A stretch of DNA of 64,000 nucleotides from Ramlibacter algicola. GTDB taxonomy: Bacteria > Pseudomonadota > Gammaproteobacteria > Burkholderiales > Burkholderiaceae_C. The notes under the pieces were generated by a model, which saw nothing but the letters and a program-made list of their open reading frames with translations, did no database searches and had not been told where the DNA came from. The number at the start of each line of letters is the position of its first letter. Positions within the stretch are counted from its first letter, which is position 1. Of this stretch, positions 26,483 to 34,688 are shown piece after piece. The position numbers and the translations under genes are program-made. The stretch covers positions 496,001 through 560,000 of the forward strand of contig NZ_JAEDAO010000001.1 of assembly GCF_016641735.1 (NCBI RefSeq), given 5' to 3'.

Positions 26483-27418
26483 ATGAGCGTCATCCCCTCC
26501 ATGGCCGACCGCGACGGCAAGATCTGGATGGACGGCGAACTGGTGGAGTGGCGCGAAGCCAAGATCCACGTCCTGACGCACACGCTGCACTACGGCTGCG
26601 GCGCCTTCGAGGGCGTCCGTGCGTACAACACGGCCAACGGCACCGCGATCTTCCGCCTGCAGGAACACACCGACCGCCTGTTCAACAGCGCCAAGATCCT
26701 GCGCATGCAGATCCCGTTCGGCAAGGAACAGGTCAACGAGGCGCAGAAGCAGGTCGTGCGCGCCAACAACCTGGAAAGCTGCTACCTGCGCCCGCTGACC
26801 TGGATCGGCTCGCAGAAGCTGGGCGTCAGCCCCAAGGGCAACAGGATCCACCTGATGGTCGCCGCCTGGCCGTGGGGCGCGTACCTGGGCGAAGAGGGCA
26901 TGCAGCGCGGCATCCGCGTCAAGACCTCCAGCTACACCCGCCACCACGTCAACATCACGATGACGCAGGCCAAGGCGGTCAGCAACTACAGCAACTCCAT
27001 CCTCGCCAACATGGAAGCGGTGGACGACGGCTACGACGAAGCGCTGCTGCTGGACAGCACCGGCTTCGTCAGCGAAGGCGCGGGCGAGAACATCTTCGTC
27101 GTCAAGGACGGCGTGATCTACACGCCCGACCTGTCGGCCGGTGCGCTGAACGGCATCACGCGCAACACGGTGTTCCACATCGCCAAGGACCTGGGCATCG
27201 AGATCGTGCAGAAGCGCATCACGCGCGACGAGGTCTACATCGCCGACGAAGCGTTCTTCACCGGCACCGCCGCCGAAGTCACGCCGATCCGTGAACTCGA
27301 CCGCGTGCAGCTGGGCATCGGCTCGCGCGGCCCGGTGACCGAGAAGATCCAGGCGGCCTTCTTCGACATCGTGAATGGCCGCAATCCCAAGTACGCCCAC
27401 TGGCTCACGAAAGTCTGA
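26483..27418 (+). CDS. ilvE: Branched-chain amino acid aminotransferase
   Basis: 311 residues, fold-type IV PLP enzyme. PLP lysine Lys164 in TMTQAKAVSNY, the GAFEGVRAY loop at 40-48, and the late EVYIADEAFFTGTAAEVTPI motif are typical of IlvE. It makes leucine, isoleucine and valine from their 2-oxo acids with glutamate. A CAAGGAA site precedes ATG 26483. Two bases separate its stop from the zinc-finger gene. Confidence 0.95.
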   Translation: MSVIPSMADRDGKIWMDGELVEWREAKIHVLTHTLHYGCGAFEGVRAYNTANGTAIFRLQEHTDRLFNSAKILRMQIPFGKEQVNEAQKQVVRANNLESCYLRPLTWIGSQKLGVSPKGNRIHLMVAAWPWGAYLGEEGMQRGIRVKTSSYTRHHVNITMTQAKAVSNYSNSILANMEAVDDGYDEALLLDSTGFVSEGAGENIFVVKDGVIYTPDLSAGALNGITRNTVFHIAKDLGIEIVQKRITRDEVYIADEAFFTGTAAEVTPIRELDRVQLGIGSRGPVTEKIQAAFFDIVNGRNPKYAHWLTKV

Positions 27419-27420
27419 CG

Positions 27421-27645
27421 ATGGACGCACCCAAGATGAAGGACGCCCCGGTCGAGATCGGCGCCAAGGACCTGAATGGCAACGGCGGCATCTTCTGCCC
27501 GAGCCCCATGGCCGGCATGAAGATCTGGAATTCGCACCCGCGCGTGTTCCTGGACATCGCGCACGGCGGCGGCGCCGCCAAGTGCCCGTACTGCGGCACG
27601 GTGTACCAGTTGCGTGCGGGTGAGCACGTGGGCGGCGGCCACTGA
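27421..27645 (+). CDS. CHCC-type zinc-finger protein (NDUFS6-like)
   Basis: 74 residues. The CHCC ligand set is Cys26, His39, Cys55 and Cys58 in FCPSPMAGMK, NSHPRVFLD and KCPYCGTVYQL, matching the zf-CHCC family related to the mitochondrial complex I accessory subunit NDUFS6. Bacterial members may bind zinc in complex I assembly, though this is not shown. It is tightly coupled to ilvE and precedes waaF, an order I know from other Burkholderiales. Confidence 0.88.
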   Translation: MDAPKMKDAPVEIGAKDLNGNGGIFCPSPMAGMKIWNSHPRVFLDIAHGGGAAKCPYCGTVYQLRAGEHVGGGH

Positions 27646-27653
27646 ACCACGCG

Positions 27654-27725
27654 TTGTCATGCCGGGCCTGCCCCGGCATCCATGCCGATCCAGGCATGGA
27701 TTGCGGGTCAAGCCCGCAATGACAA
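27654..27725. repeat. REP-like palindromic repeat, family B
   Basis: Outer arms TTGTCAT...ATGACAA enclose three nested hairpins (CCGGGCCTGCCCCGG, CATGCCGATCCAGGCATG, TTGCGGGTCAAGCCCGCAA). It fills the spacer between the zinc-finger gene and waaF. Related copy at 39191-39271. Confidence 0.78.
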
Positions 27726-27734
27726 ACTCCACCC

Positions 27735-28745
27735 ATGACCCGCTCCCTCGTCATCGCCCCGCAATGGATCGGCGATGCGGTGATGACCGAGCCGCTGCTG
27801 CGCCGGTTGCGGCACCGCGGCGAGGACCTCACCGTCGGCGCGGTGCCGTGGGTCGCGCCGGTCTACCGCGCGATGCCGGAAGTGGGCCGCGTGATCGAGT
27901 TTCCGTTCCAGCATGGCGGCCTGCAGTTCGGTGCGCGGCGGCGACTCGCCCGTGATCTCGAAGGCCACTTCGACGCCGCGTACGTGCTGCCCAACTCGCT
28001 CAAGAGCGCGTTGCTGCCGTTCCTGGCCAGCATCCCCAAGCGCATCGGCTACCTCGGTGAAGCGCGCGTCGGGTTGCTGACGCACCGCCTGAAGAACCCC
28101 GCGAACAAGCCGCCGATGGTGGCGTTCTATTCGGCGCTGTCGGGCGATCGCGACGGCCTCGAGCAGGACCGGCCGCGGCTGCACGTGCCGCGCGTCGAAG
28201 TGGAAGCGGCGCTGCAGGCGCACGGCCTGCAGGAGCGCGGCTACGTCGTGTTCGCGCCCGGCGCCGAATTCGGGCCCTCCAAGCGCTGGCCCGACAAGCA
28301 CTACGCGGCGCTGGCCGCCTCGCTCGACGTGCCGATCGTGCTGCTCGGATCGGGCAAGGACCGCGAGGTCGCCGACCGGATCGTGCAGGGCGCGCCGTCC
28401 GCGCGCTGCTTGAATCTCGCCGGGCAGACCAAGCTGGAACAGGCGTTCGCGCTGATCGCCGGCGCCCAAGCGATGGCCAGCAACGACTCGGGGCTGATGC
28501 ACGTGGCGGCGGCCCTGGCGGTCCCGCAAGTCGCGCTGTTCGGCTCGTCGAGCCCGCTGCACACGCCGCCACTGAACGATCGCGCGCAGGTCGTGTGGCT
28601 GAAGGACGACCCCACGTACCAGCCGCCGCTGGACTGCGCGCCGTGCTTCCAGCGCGAGTGCCCGCTGGGGCATCACCGCTGCCTGGAAGACGTGGCGCCG
28701 CAACGCGTCGCGCAGCTGCTGCGTCAGTCGGCCAGCAGCGCCTGA
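27735..28745 (+). CDS. waaF: Lipopolysaccharide heptosyltransferase II
   Basis: 336 residues, GT family 9. APQWIGDAVMTEPLL near the start, the GYLGEARVGLLTH loop, FAPGAEFGPSKRWP and the nucleotide-binding SNDSGLMHVAAAL are typical. It adds the second heptose to the inner core of LPS, in the cytoplasm at the inner membrane. Starts ten bases after the family B repeat. Its 3' end overlaps the convergent LysR gene by 22 bp. Confidence 0.94.
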   Translation: MTRSLVIAPQWIGDAVMTEPLLRRLRHRGEDLTVGAVPWVAPVYRAMPEVGRVIEFPFQHGGLQFGARRRLARDLEGHFDAAYVLPNSLKSALLPFLASIPKRIGYLGEARVGLLTHRLKNPANKPPMVAFYSALSGDRDGLEQDRPRLHVPRVEVEAALQAHGLQERGYVVFAPGAEFGPSKRWPDKHYAALAASLDVPIVLLGSGKDREVADRIVQGAPSARCLNLAGQTKLEQAFALIAGAQAMASNDSGLMHVAAALAVPQVALFGSSSPLHTPPLNDRAQVVWLKDDPTYQPPLDCAPCFQRECPLGHHRCLEDVAPQRVAQLLRQSASSA

Positions 28746-29584
28746 AGCTGCGCCAGCGCCGACGACGGCGTGCCGTGCCACACCAGGTGCGTGTGGTTGC
28801 GCCGCACGCGCGCCGGCAACTCGTGCTGGCGCACGTCGTGCGTCGCGCGCAGCGCGGTGAGCAGCGAACGCGGCACGATGGCGAAGCCGGTGCCCGCGGC
28901 GACGCACGCGATCATGGCCTGGTACGACGCGAATTCCATCGTGCGCGCCGGCATCACGGCGGCCGTGCCCAGCCACTCCTCGACCCGCTTGCGGTACGAG
29001 CAGCCGCTGGCGAACGCGATCAGCGTCAAGCCCGCCAGGTCCGCGGCGCGCCGCACGCTGGTCACGTCCTTCGCGGTGATCAGCACCAGTTCCTCCTCGA
29101 ACACCTTCATCGCCTGCAAGCCGGGCGCGGTGAACGGTTCGGAGACGAACGCGGCCTCCAGTTCGAAGTTGTTCACGCGCTGGATCAGTGCCGCGGTGGT
29201 GCCCGTCGCCAGTTCGACGACGACGCCGGGATGCTGCCGGTGGTAGCGCGAGAGGATCGGCGGCAGCCGGCTGCCGGCGGTGCTCTCCAGCGACCCGATG
29301 CGCAACGCGCCCATCGGCCCGCCTTCCTTGAGGCGGCTCTCGGCTTCGTCGGCCAGGCTGAACAGGCGCTGCGTGTACGACAGCAGCAGTTCGCCTTCAG
29401 GGGACAACACGATGCTGCGGCCCTGGCGCCGGAACAGCGTCGTGCCCAGCCGCTGCTCCAGCTGCTTGATGCGCGTGGTGACGTTGGACTGCACGCGGTT
29501 GAGCTTCCCGGCGGCGCGGATGATGCCGCCTTCCTGCACCACGGTACGGAAGATCTCCAGCGAGTCGAGGTCGAGGGTTCTCAT
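28724..29584 (-). CDS. LysR family transcriptional regulator
   Basis: 286 residues. N-terminal winged helix (LDSLEIFRTVVQEGGIIRAAGKLNRVQSNVTTRIKQLE, given here as the HTH region of residues 6-43) and a periplasmic-binding-protein-like effector domain from about residue 90. Divergent from the MFS gene by 66 bp, the classical layout for a LysR regulator and its target. It is close to regulators that control YbfB-like or drug-type MFS genes; the inducer is unknown. Confidence 0.88.
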   Translation of the reverse strand: MRTLDLDSLEIFRTVVQEGGIIRAAGKLNRVQSNVTTRIKQLEQRLGTTLFRRQGRSIVLSPEGELLLSYTQRLFSLADEAESRLKEGGPMGALRIGSLESTAGSRLPPILSRYHRQHPGVVVELATGTTAALIQRVNNFELEAAFVSEPFTAPGLQAMKVFEEELVLITAKDVTSVRRAADLAGLTLIAFASGCSYRKRVEEWLGTAAVMPARTMEFASYQAMIACVAAGTGFAIVPRSLLTALRATHDVRQHELPARVRRNHTHLVWHGTPSSALAQLQALLAD

Positions 29585-29650
29585 GGGAAGAACGATCCTT
29601 CTCGAAAATTCATTTGTGCATCGGGGCCATTCTGGGCTGCAATGGAGGCC

Positions 29651-30859
29651 ATGACAACCATGGACGCCGCGCGCCGGGATCCGCCGACCTGGGCTCTCGG
29701 GCTTGCCGGCCTGCTGTCGCTCGCGGTCGCGATGGGCATCGGCCGCTTCGCGTTCACGCCCATGCTGCCGCTCATGCTGCAGGAGGGACAGGTGGACGTC
29801 GCCGCCGGCGGCTGGATCGCGGCAGCGAACTACGCGGGCTACCTGCTGGGTGCGCTCTCGGCGGCGCGCACTGGCTGGGCCGGCACGCGGCTCGCGGCCA
29901 TCGCGCTGGCGCTGACGGTGCTGCTCACCGGTGCGATGGCGATCCCGGGTCCGGTCGCGTGGTGGGCGCTGCTGCGCTTCCTCGGCGGTGCCGCCAGCGC
30001 CTGGGCGTTCGTCGGCACCAGCGTGTGGTGCCTGACCGCGCTGGCGCAGCGCGCCGACACCACGTGGTCGAGCGCGCTGTACGCGGGCGTGGGCACCGGC
30101 ATCGCACTTGCCGGCCTGCAGTGCCTCGTGGGCGGCGCGGCAGGCTGGAGCGCCGGAGCGCTGTGGCTGCAACTCGCCGCGCTCGCCGGCGTGCTGCTGC
30201 TGCCCGTCCTGCTGGTGCTGCGCCGCGTGCGCACGCCGACGGCACCGCCGCGCGCGGCGGCAGCCACGCAAGCGGCTGCAAAGGTCGACGGCGGCTGGGG
30301 TCTCGTCACGTGCTACGCGGTGTTCGGTTTCGGCTACATCCTGCCGGCGACGTTCCTGCCGGTGATGGCGCGCTCGGTGGTGCAGGATCCGCGGCTGTTC
30401 GGGCTCGCGTGGCCGGTGTTCGGCATCACCGCTGCGATCTCCACCATCGTTGCCGCGCGCGTGCTGCGCCGCGTGTCCCGGCTGCAGGTGTGGGCTGTCT
30501 CGCACGCGCTCATGGGCGTCGGCGTGCTTCTGCCCAGCGTGTGGCTGAGCGGCTGGAGCATCGGCCTGTCGGCGCTGCTGGTGGGCGGCACCTTCATGGT
30601 CGCGACGCTCGCGGGCGTGCAGGAAATGCGCGCCCGTGCGGCGCACGATGCGCCACGCATGCTCGCGCGCATGACGTCGGGCTTTGCCACCGGCCAGATC
30701 GTCGGCCCCTTGCTGTCGACCGCGCTGCTGCACGTCACGCCCGACCATGGCCTCGACCTCGCGCTGCAGGCCGGTGCGGCGAGTCTCTTCCTCACGGCCG
30801 CCTGGCTCTGGCGCGCCGTATCCCTGTCCCGATTCCCGGAGGTTTCCCATGTCCGCTGA
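29651..30859 (+). CDS. YbfB/YjiJ family MFS transporter
   Basis: 402 residues, about 12 helices, with the family's GIGRFAFTPMLPLMLQEG in the first helix and the loop AANYAGYLLGALSA. The substrate of this family is not known; some members are linked to drug or sugar efflux. Starts at 29642, 29651 and 29660 are all possible; the GGAGG site at 29644 fits 29660 best by spacing, while 29651 keeps the usual N-terminus. It overlaps the next gene by 11 bp and is divergent from its probable LysR regulator. Confidence 0.85.
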   Translation: MTTMDAARRDPPTWALGLAGLLSLAVAMGIGRFAFTPMLPLMLQEGQVDVAAGGWIAAANYAGYLLGALSAARTGWAGTRLAAIALALTVLLTGAMAIPGPVAWWALLRFLGGAASAWAFVGTSVWCLTALAQRADTTWSSALYAGVGTGIALAGLQCLVGGAAGWSAGALWLQLAALAGVLLLPVLLVLRRVRTPTAPPRAAAATQAAAKVDGGWGLVTCYAVFGFGYILPATFLPVMARSVVQDPRLFGLAWPVFGITAAISTIVAARVLRRVSRLQVWAVSHALMGVGVLLPSVWLSGWSIGLSALLVGGTFMVATLAGVQEMRARAAHDAPRMLARMTSGFATGQIVGPLLSTALLHVTPDHGLDLALQAGAASLFLTAAWLWRAVSLSRFPEVSHVR

Positions 30860-31460
30860 CACCGATCCCGCGCTGCGCCAGGGCGGCACGACGCCGTGGC
30901 GCGAGCGCCTGCCGCTCCCCGCGCGCGAGCAGATGACCGACGAGCAGCGCGCCGCGGCACAAGCCTTGATCGACGGCCCGCGCAAGGGCGTGTTCGGGCC
31001 GTTCCTGCCCTTGCTGCGTGCGCCGCAGTTGCTCGATCGCGTCGCCGCGCTGGGCGAGACCCTGCGCTTCAAGGGCAGCCTCGAGGCACGCATCCGGGAA
31101 CTGGCGATCTGCGCTGCGTCGCGTCACGTCGGCAACCAGTTCGAATGGCACATGCACGCCCCGCTCGCGATCCAGGCCGGTGTGAGTGCCGCGGCGATCG
31201 ACCTGCTGCGCCAGGGCGCGCGGCCGCAGCCGCTGGCGACCGACGAAGCCACCGCCTACGACGCGTGCCACGAGCTGCTGCACACGAACGGGCTCAGCGA
31301 CCCGACGTACCAGCGCGCGGTCGAGCAGTTCGGCGAACCCGCGGTGGTCGAACTCGTGACGCTGGTCGGCTACTTCGTGATGGTGTCGTGGCTGATGAAC
31401 GTCGCGCACACGCCGGCGCAGAGGAGCGCGGGCGCGCCGCTGCCGTCCTGGCCGGCCTAG
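30849..31460 (+). CDS. Carboxymuconolactone decarboxylase family protein
   Basis: 203 residues. The AhpD-like core is seen in SLEARIRELAICAASRHVGNQFEWHMHAPLA (given as residues 77-107), with the ELAI and EWxxH features of CMD proteins but without the CxxC of AhpD peroxidases, so it is not a peroxidase. Family members act as lactone decarboxylases or have no known activity. A GGAGG site lies just ahead of ATG 30849, inside the MFS coding end, so translation is coupled to the transporter. Confidence 0.82.
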   Translation: MSADTDPALRQGGTTPWRERLPLPAREQMTDEQRAAAQALIDGPRKGVFGPFLPLLRAPQLLDRVAALGETLRFKGSLEARIRELAICAASRHVGNQFEWHMHAPLAIQAGVSAAAIDLLRQGARPQPLATDEATAYDACHELLHTNGLSDPTYQRAVEQFGEPAVVELVTLVGYFVMVSWLMNVAHTPAQRSAGAPLPSWPA

Positions 31461-31478
31461 CTGCGGCATGATCGCGGC

Positions 31479-32210
31479 ATGCTGCGTGCCGCGATCCTCG
31501 TCTCCCTTCTTGCCGCCACCGGCGCGTCAGCGACGGAAGATCCCAGCGGCCGCGCCGACGAGCGCCCGTGGAAGCTCACCACCGGCGTGTACACGCTGTC
31601 GGGCGGCGGCGAGCCGAACGCGCGAGCGCTCGACCTGAACCTGCGCCGGTCGGGCGACTTCGGCAACGCGTGGATCGGCTGGTACGGGGAGGACCACGGC
31701 GGGCTGACGCAGTGGCGCGCGGGATGGGACCGCTTCTTCGACGTCGGTCCGCTGCGCGTGCAGCCTTCGGTGCAGGTCGCCTCCGGTGGCTTTCGCGGCG
31801 GCAGCCTGTATGCCGAAGCGGGTGACACCTGGTTCGTCGGCGCGGGCGCCGGGCGCACCAACCTGCGGCCCTACGTGAACCTGAACTTCGACCCGAACGA
31901 CATGGTGATGCTGGCCGCCGGCCATCGCACCGACGGCCAGCAGGTGCAGGTCATCCTCGTGGCGGACAACCGCGAGCACCCGGACCAGCGCCACTTGCAC
32001 CTGAACTGGAAGGTCGATCGCGGCGACGGCGAAAAGCTCACCTTCGACGTGCTCGCCAAGCGCGGCGACGTCGATGGCGAGCGCATCCGTCGCCTGGGCG
32101 CATCCGTCACCTACGACTGGCCGCGCTGGTCCCTGCGCGCGGCCTGGGACCCGAAGGTGAACTTCACCGCCCAGGACATGCTGCGGCTGTCGGTCGCGGC
32201 GCGCTGGTGA
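31479..32210 (+). CDS. Exported beta-rich protein, possible outer-membrane protein
   Basis: 243 residues with a short signal peptide (cleavage after ASA at about residue 18). The mature part alternates hydrophobic and polar residues with many Trp and Tyr and ends in ...AARW, a terminal aromatic residue as in outer-membrane barrels. I do not recognise the family. It stands 18 bp after the CMD gene and could be in the same transcript. Confidence 0.65.
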   Translation: MLRAAILVSLLAATGASATEDPSGRADERPWKLTTGVYTLSGGGEPNARALDLNLRRSGDFGNAWIGWYGEDHGGLTQWRAGWDRFFDVGPLRVQPSVQVASGGFRGGSLYAEAGDTWFVGAGAGRTNLRPYVNLNFDPNDMVMLAAGHRTDGQQVQVILVADNREHPDQRHLHLNWKVDRGDGEKLTFDVLAKRGDVDGERIRRLGASVTYDWPRWSLRAAWDPKVNFTAQDMLRLSVAARW

Positions 32211-32313
32211 ACGCCGGCCGCGTGGTCCTGCTGCATGGCCCTGGAGGCCGAGCCGCTGGCTGAAGCCGCAGCGGTGACGCCGGGCCTGAAGGAGCGGATC
32301 GCCGCGGAGGGTG

Positions 32314-32604
32314 TCAGAACTGCGGCAGGTGCGCCATGCGCTCGCGCAGCGGCGTGCCGTGCTCGTCCGCCGCGGCTTCGATGCCCTGCGTGCAGGCTTT
32401 CAACTTGAAGAACCGGCCGATGGGACCCGGGACGTACACGCGGACCTCGTGCTCGCGGCACGTGTCCGCGGCGTGCACCACCTGCACGTCCTTCGGCTCG
32501 GACTTGGTGATCACGTCGCCGTCGTCGGCGTCCACCTCGCGCCAGCGCACGTGCGAGATGTTGCCGTCGGGCGACCAGCGCACCGCTTCGATGACGTAGT
32601 ACAT
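32314..32604 (-). CDS. Small protein of unknown function
   Basis: 96 residues, no export signal: begins MYYVIEAVRWSPDGNISHVR, followed by a DGDVITK turn, then a basic C-terminal half with VRVYVPGPIGRFFKLK. The N-terminal half resembles short beta domains of the DUF3892 type, but I cannot confirm the family. It is isolated on the minus strand, convergent with the exported-protein gene. Confidence 0.6.
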   Translation of the reverse strand: MYYVIEAVRWSPDGNISHVRWREVDADDGDVITKSEPKDVQVVHAADTCREHEVRVYVPGPIGRFFKLKACTQGIEAAADEHGTPLRERMAHLPQF

Positions 32605-32806
32605 CGCTGCAGCGTGGCACGGTGGCCATGCGGCGGTCCTCGGCGCTGCACCGACCTGACTGTCAGCCGATGGCGGCAGCTGCCCGGCCGTGGCTCGTCG
32701 CGAGACTCGCGCGGCATGTCCTACGCCTGCGGCGCGCAGCGCCCGACAGACGCATCGGGCCGCGAGCCGGAAGCTGCGCGGTCCTCCACTCGACCAGCGA
32801 TGCAGC

Positions 32807-32965
32807 ATGAGCAAGAAGTCCCGCTCCAACGACAACAGCAAGCGCCAGCAGCCCAAGCAGCAGCAGCGTGCCGAAGCAGCGCGGCAGGCGACTGGCAACA
32901 AGCAGCCGAACGGCAAGCGCGAGATGAGCGAGTCGCAGCGCGCCAGCCGCGCCACCAAGGAGTAG
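32807..32965 (+). CDS. Small disordered Lys/Gln/Ser-rich protein
   Basis: 52 residues: 38% Lys, Arg or Gln, no hydrophobic core, so certainly disordered; opens MSKKSRSND and ends RASRATKE. Codon use resembles its neighbours. It has no close homologue that I recognise. Small basic proteins of this kind can bind nucleic acid, but nothing here shows it. Stop codon five bases from the convergent GAF gene. Confidence 0.5.
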   Translation: MSKKSRSNDNSKRQQPKQQQRAEAARQATGNKQPNGKREMSESQRASRATKE

Positions 32966-32969
32966 TGGA

Positions 32970-33488
32970 TCAGGCTGCGGCGATCGCGCGGACGGCGACG
33001 GGCGCGAGCGCGGTCACGTCCGCGATCTCCTGCGCCGTCGGCGAGCGCCGCTGCCGGAAGTACGTCCCGAACGTGCCGATCACCTCGCCGGTCAACGACT
33101 TCAGCGGGAAGCTCCAGGCGCCGCGGAAGCCGATCGCCATCGGCAGGTGACGCAGTTCGGTCCACTTCTCGTCGGCTTCGAAGTCCGGCGTCAGCACGAT
33201 CTGCCCCGTGGCGGCCGCCGCGGCGCAGGTGCCGACGTGCGGGTCCGGCTTCAGCCGGTCGATCCTGTCCAGGTAGTCGGCCGGCAGGCTCGGCGAGCAG
33301 CCGTTGCGCAGCAGGCCCTCGGCATCGAGGACCAGGATGGAAGCGACGGTGTCGCCGTCGGAGAGGGTTTCGACCGCCGCGGTCAGGGCGGCAAGCACTT
33401 GGCGCAGCGGTGCGTGATCGGCCAACAGGGCCTCGGCCCGCTGCAGCGCCCCCGCGATCACGACCGCGTGGCGGGCAGGCGTTTGCAT
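32970..33488 (-). CDS. GAF domain protein
   Basis: 172 residues. A single GAF domain from about residue 20 to 160: LSDGDTVASILVLDAEGLL, the VGTCAAAAATGQIVLTPDFE segment and GAWSFPLKSLTGEVIGTFG follow the normal order. Only one or two cysteines remain, so the free methionine sulfoxide reductase function of some GAF proteins is unlikely; a sensor role for a small ligand is more probable. It lies 39 bp downstream of the histidine kinase gene and may share its transcript. Confidence 0.78.
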   Translation of the reverse strand: MQTPARHAVVIAGALQRAEALLADHAPLRQVLAALTAAVETLSDGDTVASILVLDAEGLLRNGCSPSLPADYLDRIDRLKPDPHVGTCAAAAATGQIVLTPDFEADEKWTELRHLPMAIGFRGAWSFPLKSLTGEVIGTFGTYFRQRRSPTAQEIADVTALAPVAVRAIAAA

Positions 33489-33526
33489 GCTTCCAGTGTA
33501 GCCCGCGCCCTCCTGCCGAGCCAGCG

Positions 33527-34687
33527 TCAGGCGGGCAGGCGCAGCACGAAGCAGGCGCCGCCGCCGTCGCGGCCTTCGCAGTGCACGCTGCCGTGGTGGC
33601 GCTGCGCGATCGATCGCACCAGCGCCAGCCCCAGGCCGACGCCACCCTCGCGCTCGCTGGCACCCGGCAGGCGATAGAACGGCTCGAAGATGCGCTCGCG
33701 CTGCTCCGGCGGCACGCCGGGACCGCGATCGCACACGCGCACCATCGCCATGCCGGCTTCCTGGCGCAACTGCACGTCGATCGGGCCGTCGCTGTAGCGA
33801 CGCGCGTTCTCCAGCAGGTTGCGGATCGCGCGGCGCAACAGCTTGGACACGCCCCGCACCACCAGATCGCCCGACGCCTCCAGCTCCGCGTCGATGCGCG
33901 CGCATTCCTCCGCCGCCAGCCCGGTAAGGTCGACGTCTTCGAAGGTGCCGATGTCGGTCTCCTTCGCGTCGAGGCGGCTGGCGAGCAGGATTTCCTCGAT
34001 GAGTTGGTCCAGCTCACCGATGTTGCGCAGCATTTCCCGGCGCTGGCAGTCCGTCGGCGCGCCTTCCATCAGCTCCAGGCCCATGCGGATGCGCGCCAGC
34101 GGAGACCGCAGTTCGTGCGACGCGTTGGCCAGCAGCGACTTGTGGCTGCGCACCATGGACTCGACGCGCTCGGCCGCCTGGTTGAAGCGGCGCGCGAGCA
34201 CGGCAACTTCGTCGTTGCCGGCTTCCTCGACCCGCGCGCCAAGGTCGCCCTGGCCCCAGCGCTCGACGCCGCGGCGTACCAGCTCCAGCCGCTGCGTGAG
34301 GCGGCGGATGATGGGGTAGGTGGCGATCGCGACCGCGAAGCCGACGATGGCCAGCATCAGCAGCCACGGCGTGCTGCCGCGGCCCCACGGCCCGCGCATC
34401 GGCGGCGGCGCCTCGCCCGGCGCGCGCGGGCGCGGCGGCAATTGCACGGTGACCACGCGGCCGTCGTTCATGGCGACCTGGAACTCCACGCCCTGGCCCG
34501 GCACGCGCACCGGGCTGGTCCGAGCCTGGCCCAGCACCTCGCCGTCGCCGCCGCGGATGATCACGTCGCGCGGCTGCGGCCGCTGGTCCTCCGCCATCTG
34601 GTGCAACAGCCAGCCGGCCGCCAGCGTCAGCACGGCGACCGATACCAGGACCGCGGACCAGATGCGGATGTACAGCGGGATCCTCAC
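33527..34687 (-). CDS. Envelope-type sensor histidine kinase
   Basis: 386 residues. First membrane helix about 8-28, a periplasmic part of about 75 residues with a Pro/Gly-rich end, second helix about 106-125, HAMP, then DHp with H-box ASHELRSPLAR (His191). The ATPase domain has N (LLENARRYS), G1 (CDRGPGVP), F (RLPGASERE) and G2 (GGVGLGLALV) boxes. It should phosphorylate the regulator encoded just upstream; similar to CpxA/RstB-like kinases. The stimulus is unknown. Confidence 0.92.
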   Translation of the reverse strand: MRIPLYIRIWSAVLVSVAVLTLAAGWLLHQMAEDQRPQPRDVIIRGGDGEVLGQARTSPVRVPGQGVEFQVAMNDGRVVTVQLPPRPRAPGEAPPPMRGPWGRGSTPWLLMLAIVGFAVAIATYPIIRRLTQRLELVRRGVERWGQGDLGARVEEAGNDEVAVLARRFNQAAERVESMVRSHKSLLANASHELRSPLARIRMGLELMEGAPTDCQRREMLRNIGELDQLIEEILLASRLDAKETDIGTFEDVDLTGLAAEECARIDAELEASGDLVVRGVSKLLRRAIRNLLENARRYSDGPIDVQLRQEAGMAMVRVCDRGPGVPPEQRERIFEPFYRLPGASEREGGVGLGLALVRSIAQRHHGSVHCEGRDGGGACFVLRLPA

Positions 34688-34688
34688 G

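Noticed and set aside
32233..32313. Coding-like stretch after the exported-protein gene
   Set aside because: Short, runs into the antisense gene, no start signal, no recognisable domain.
32970..33488. GAF protein as free methionine-(R)-sulfoxide reductase
   Set aside because: The three catalytic cysteines of that family are not present in the expected places.
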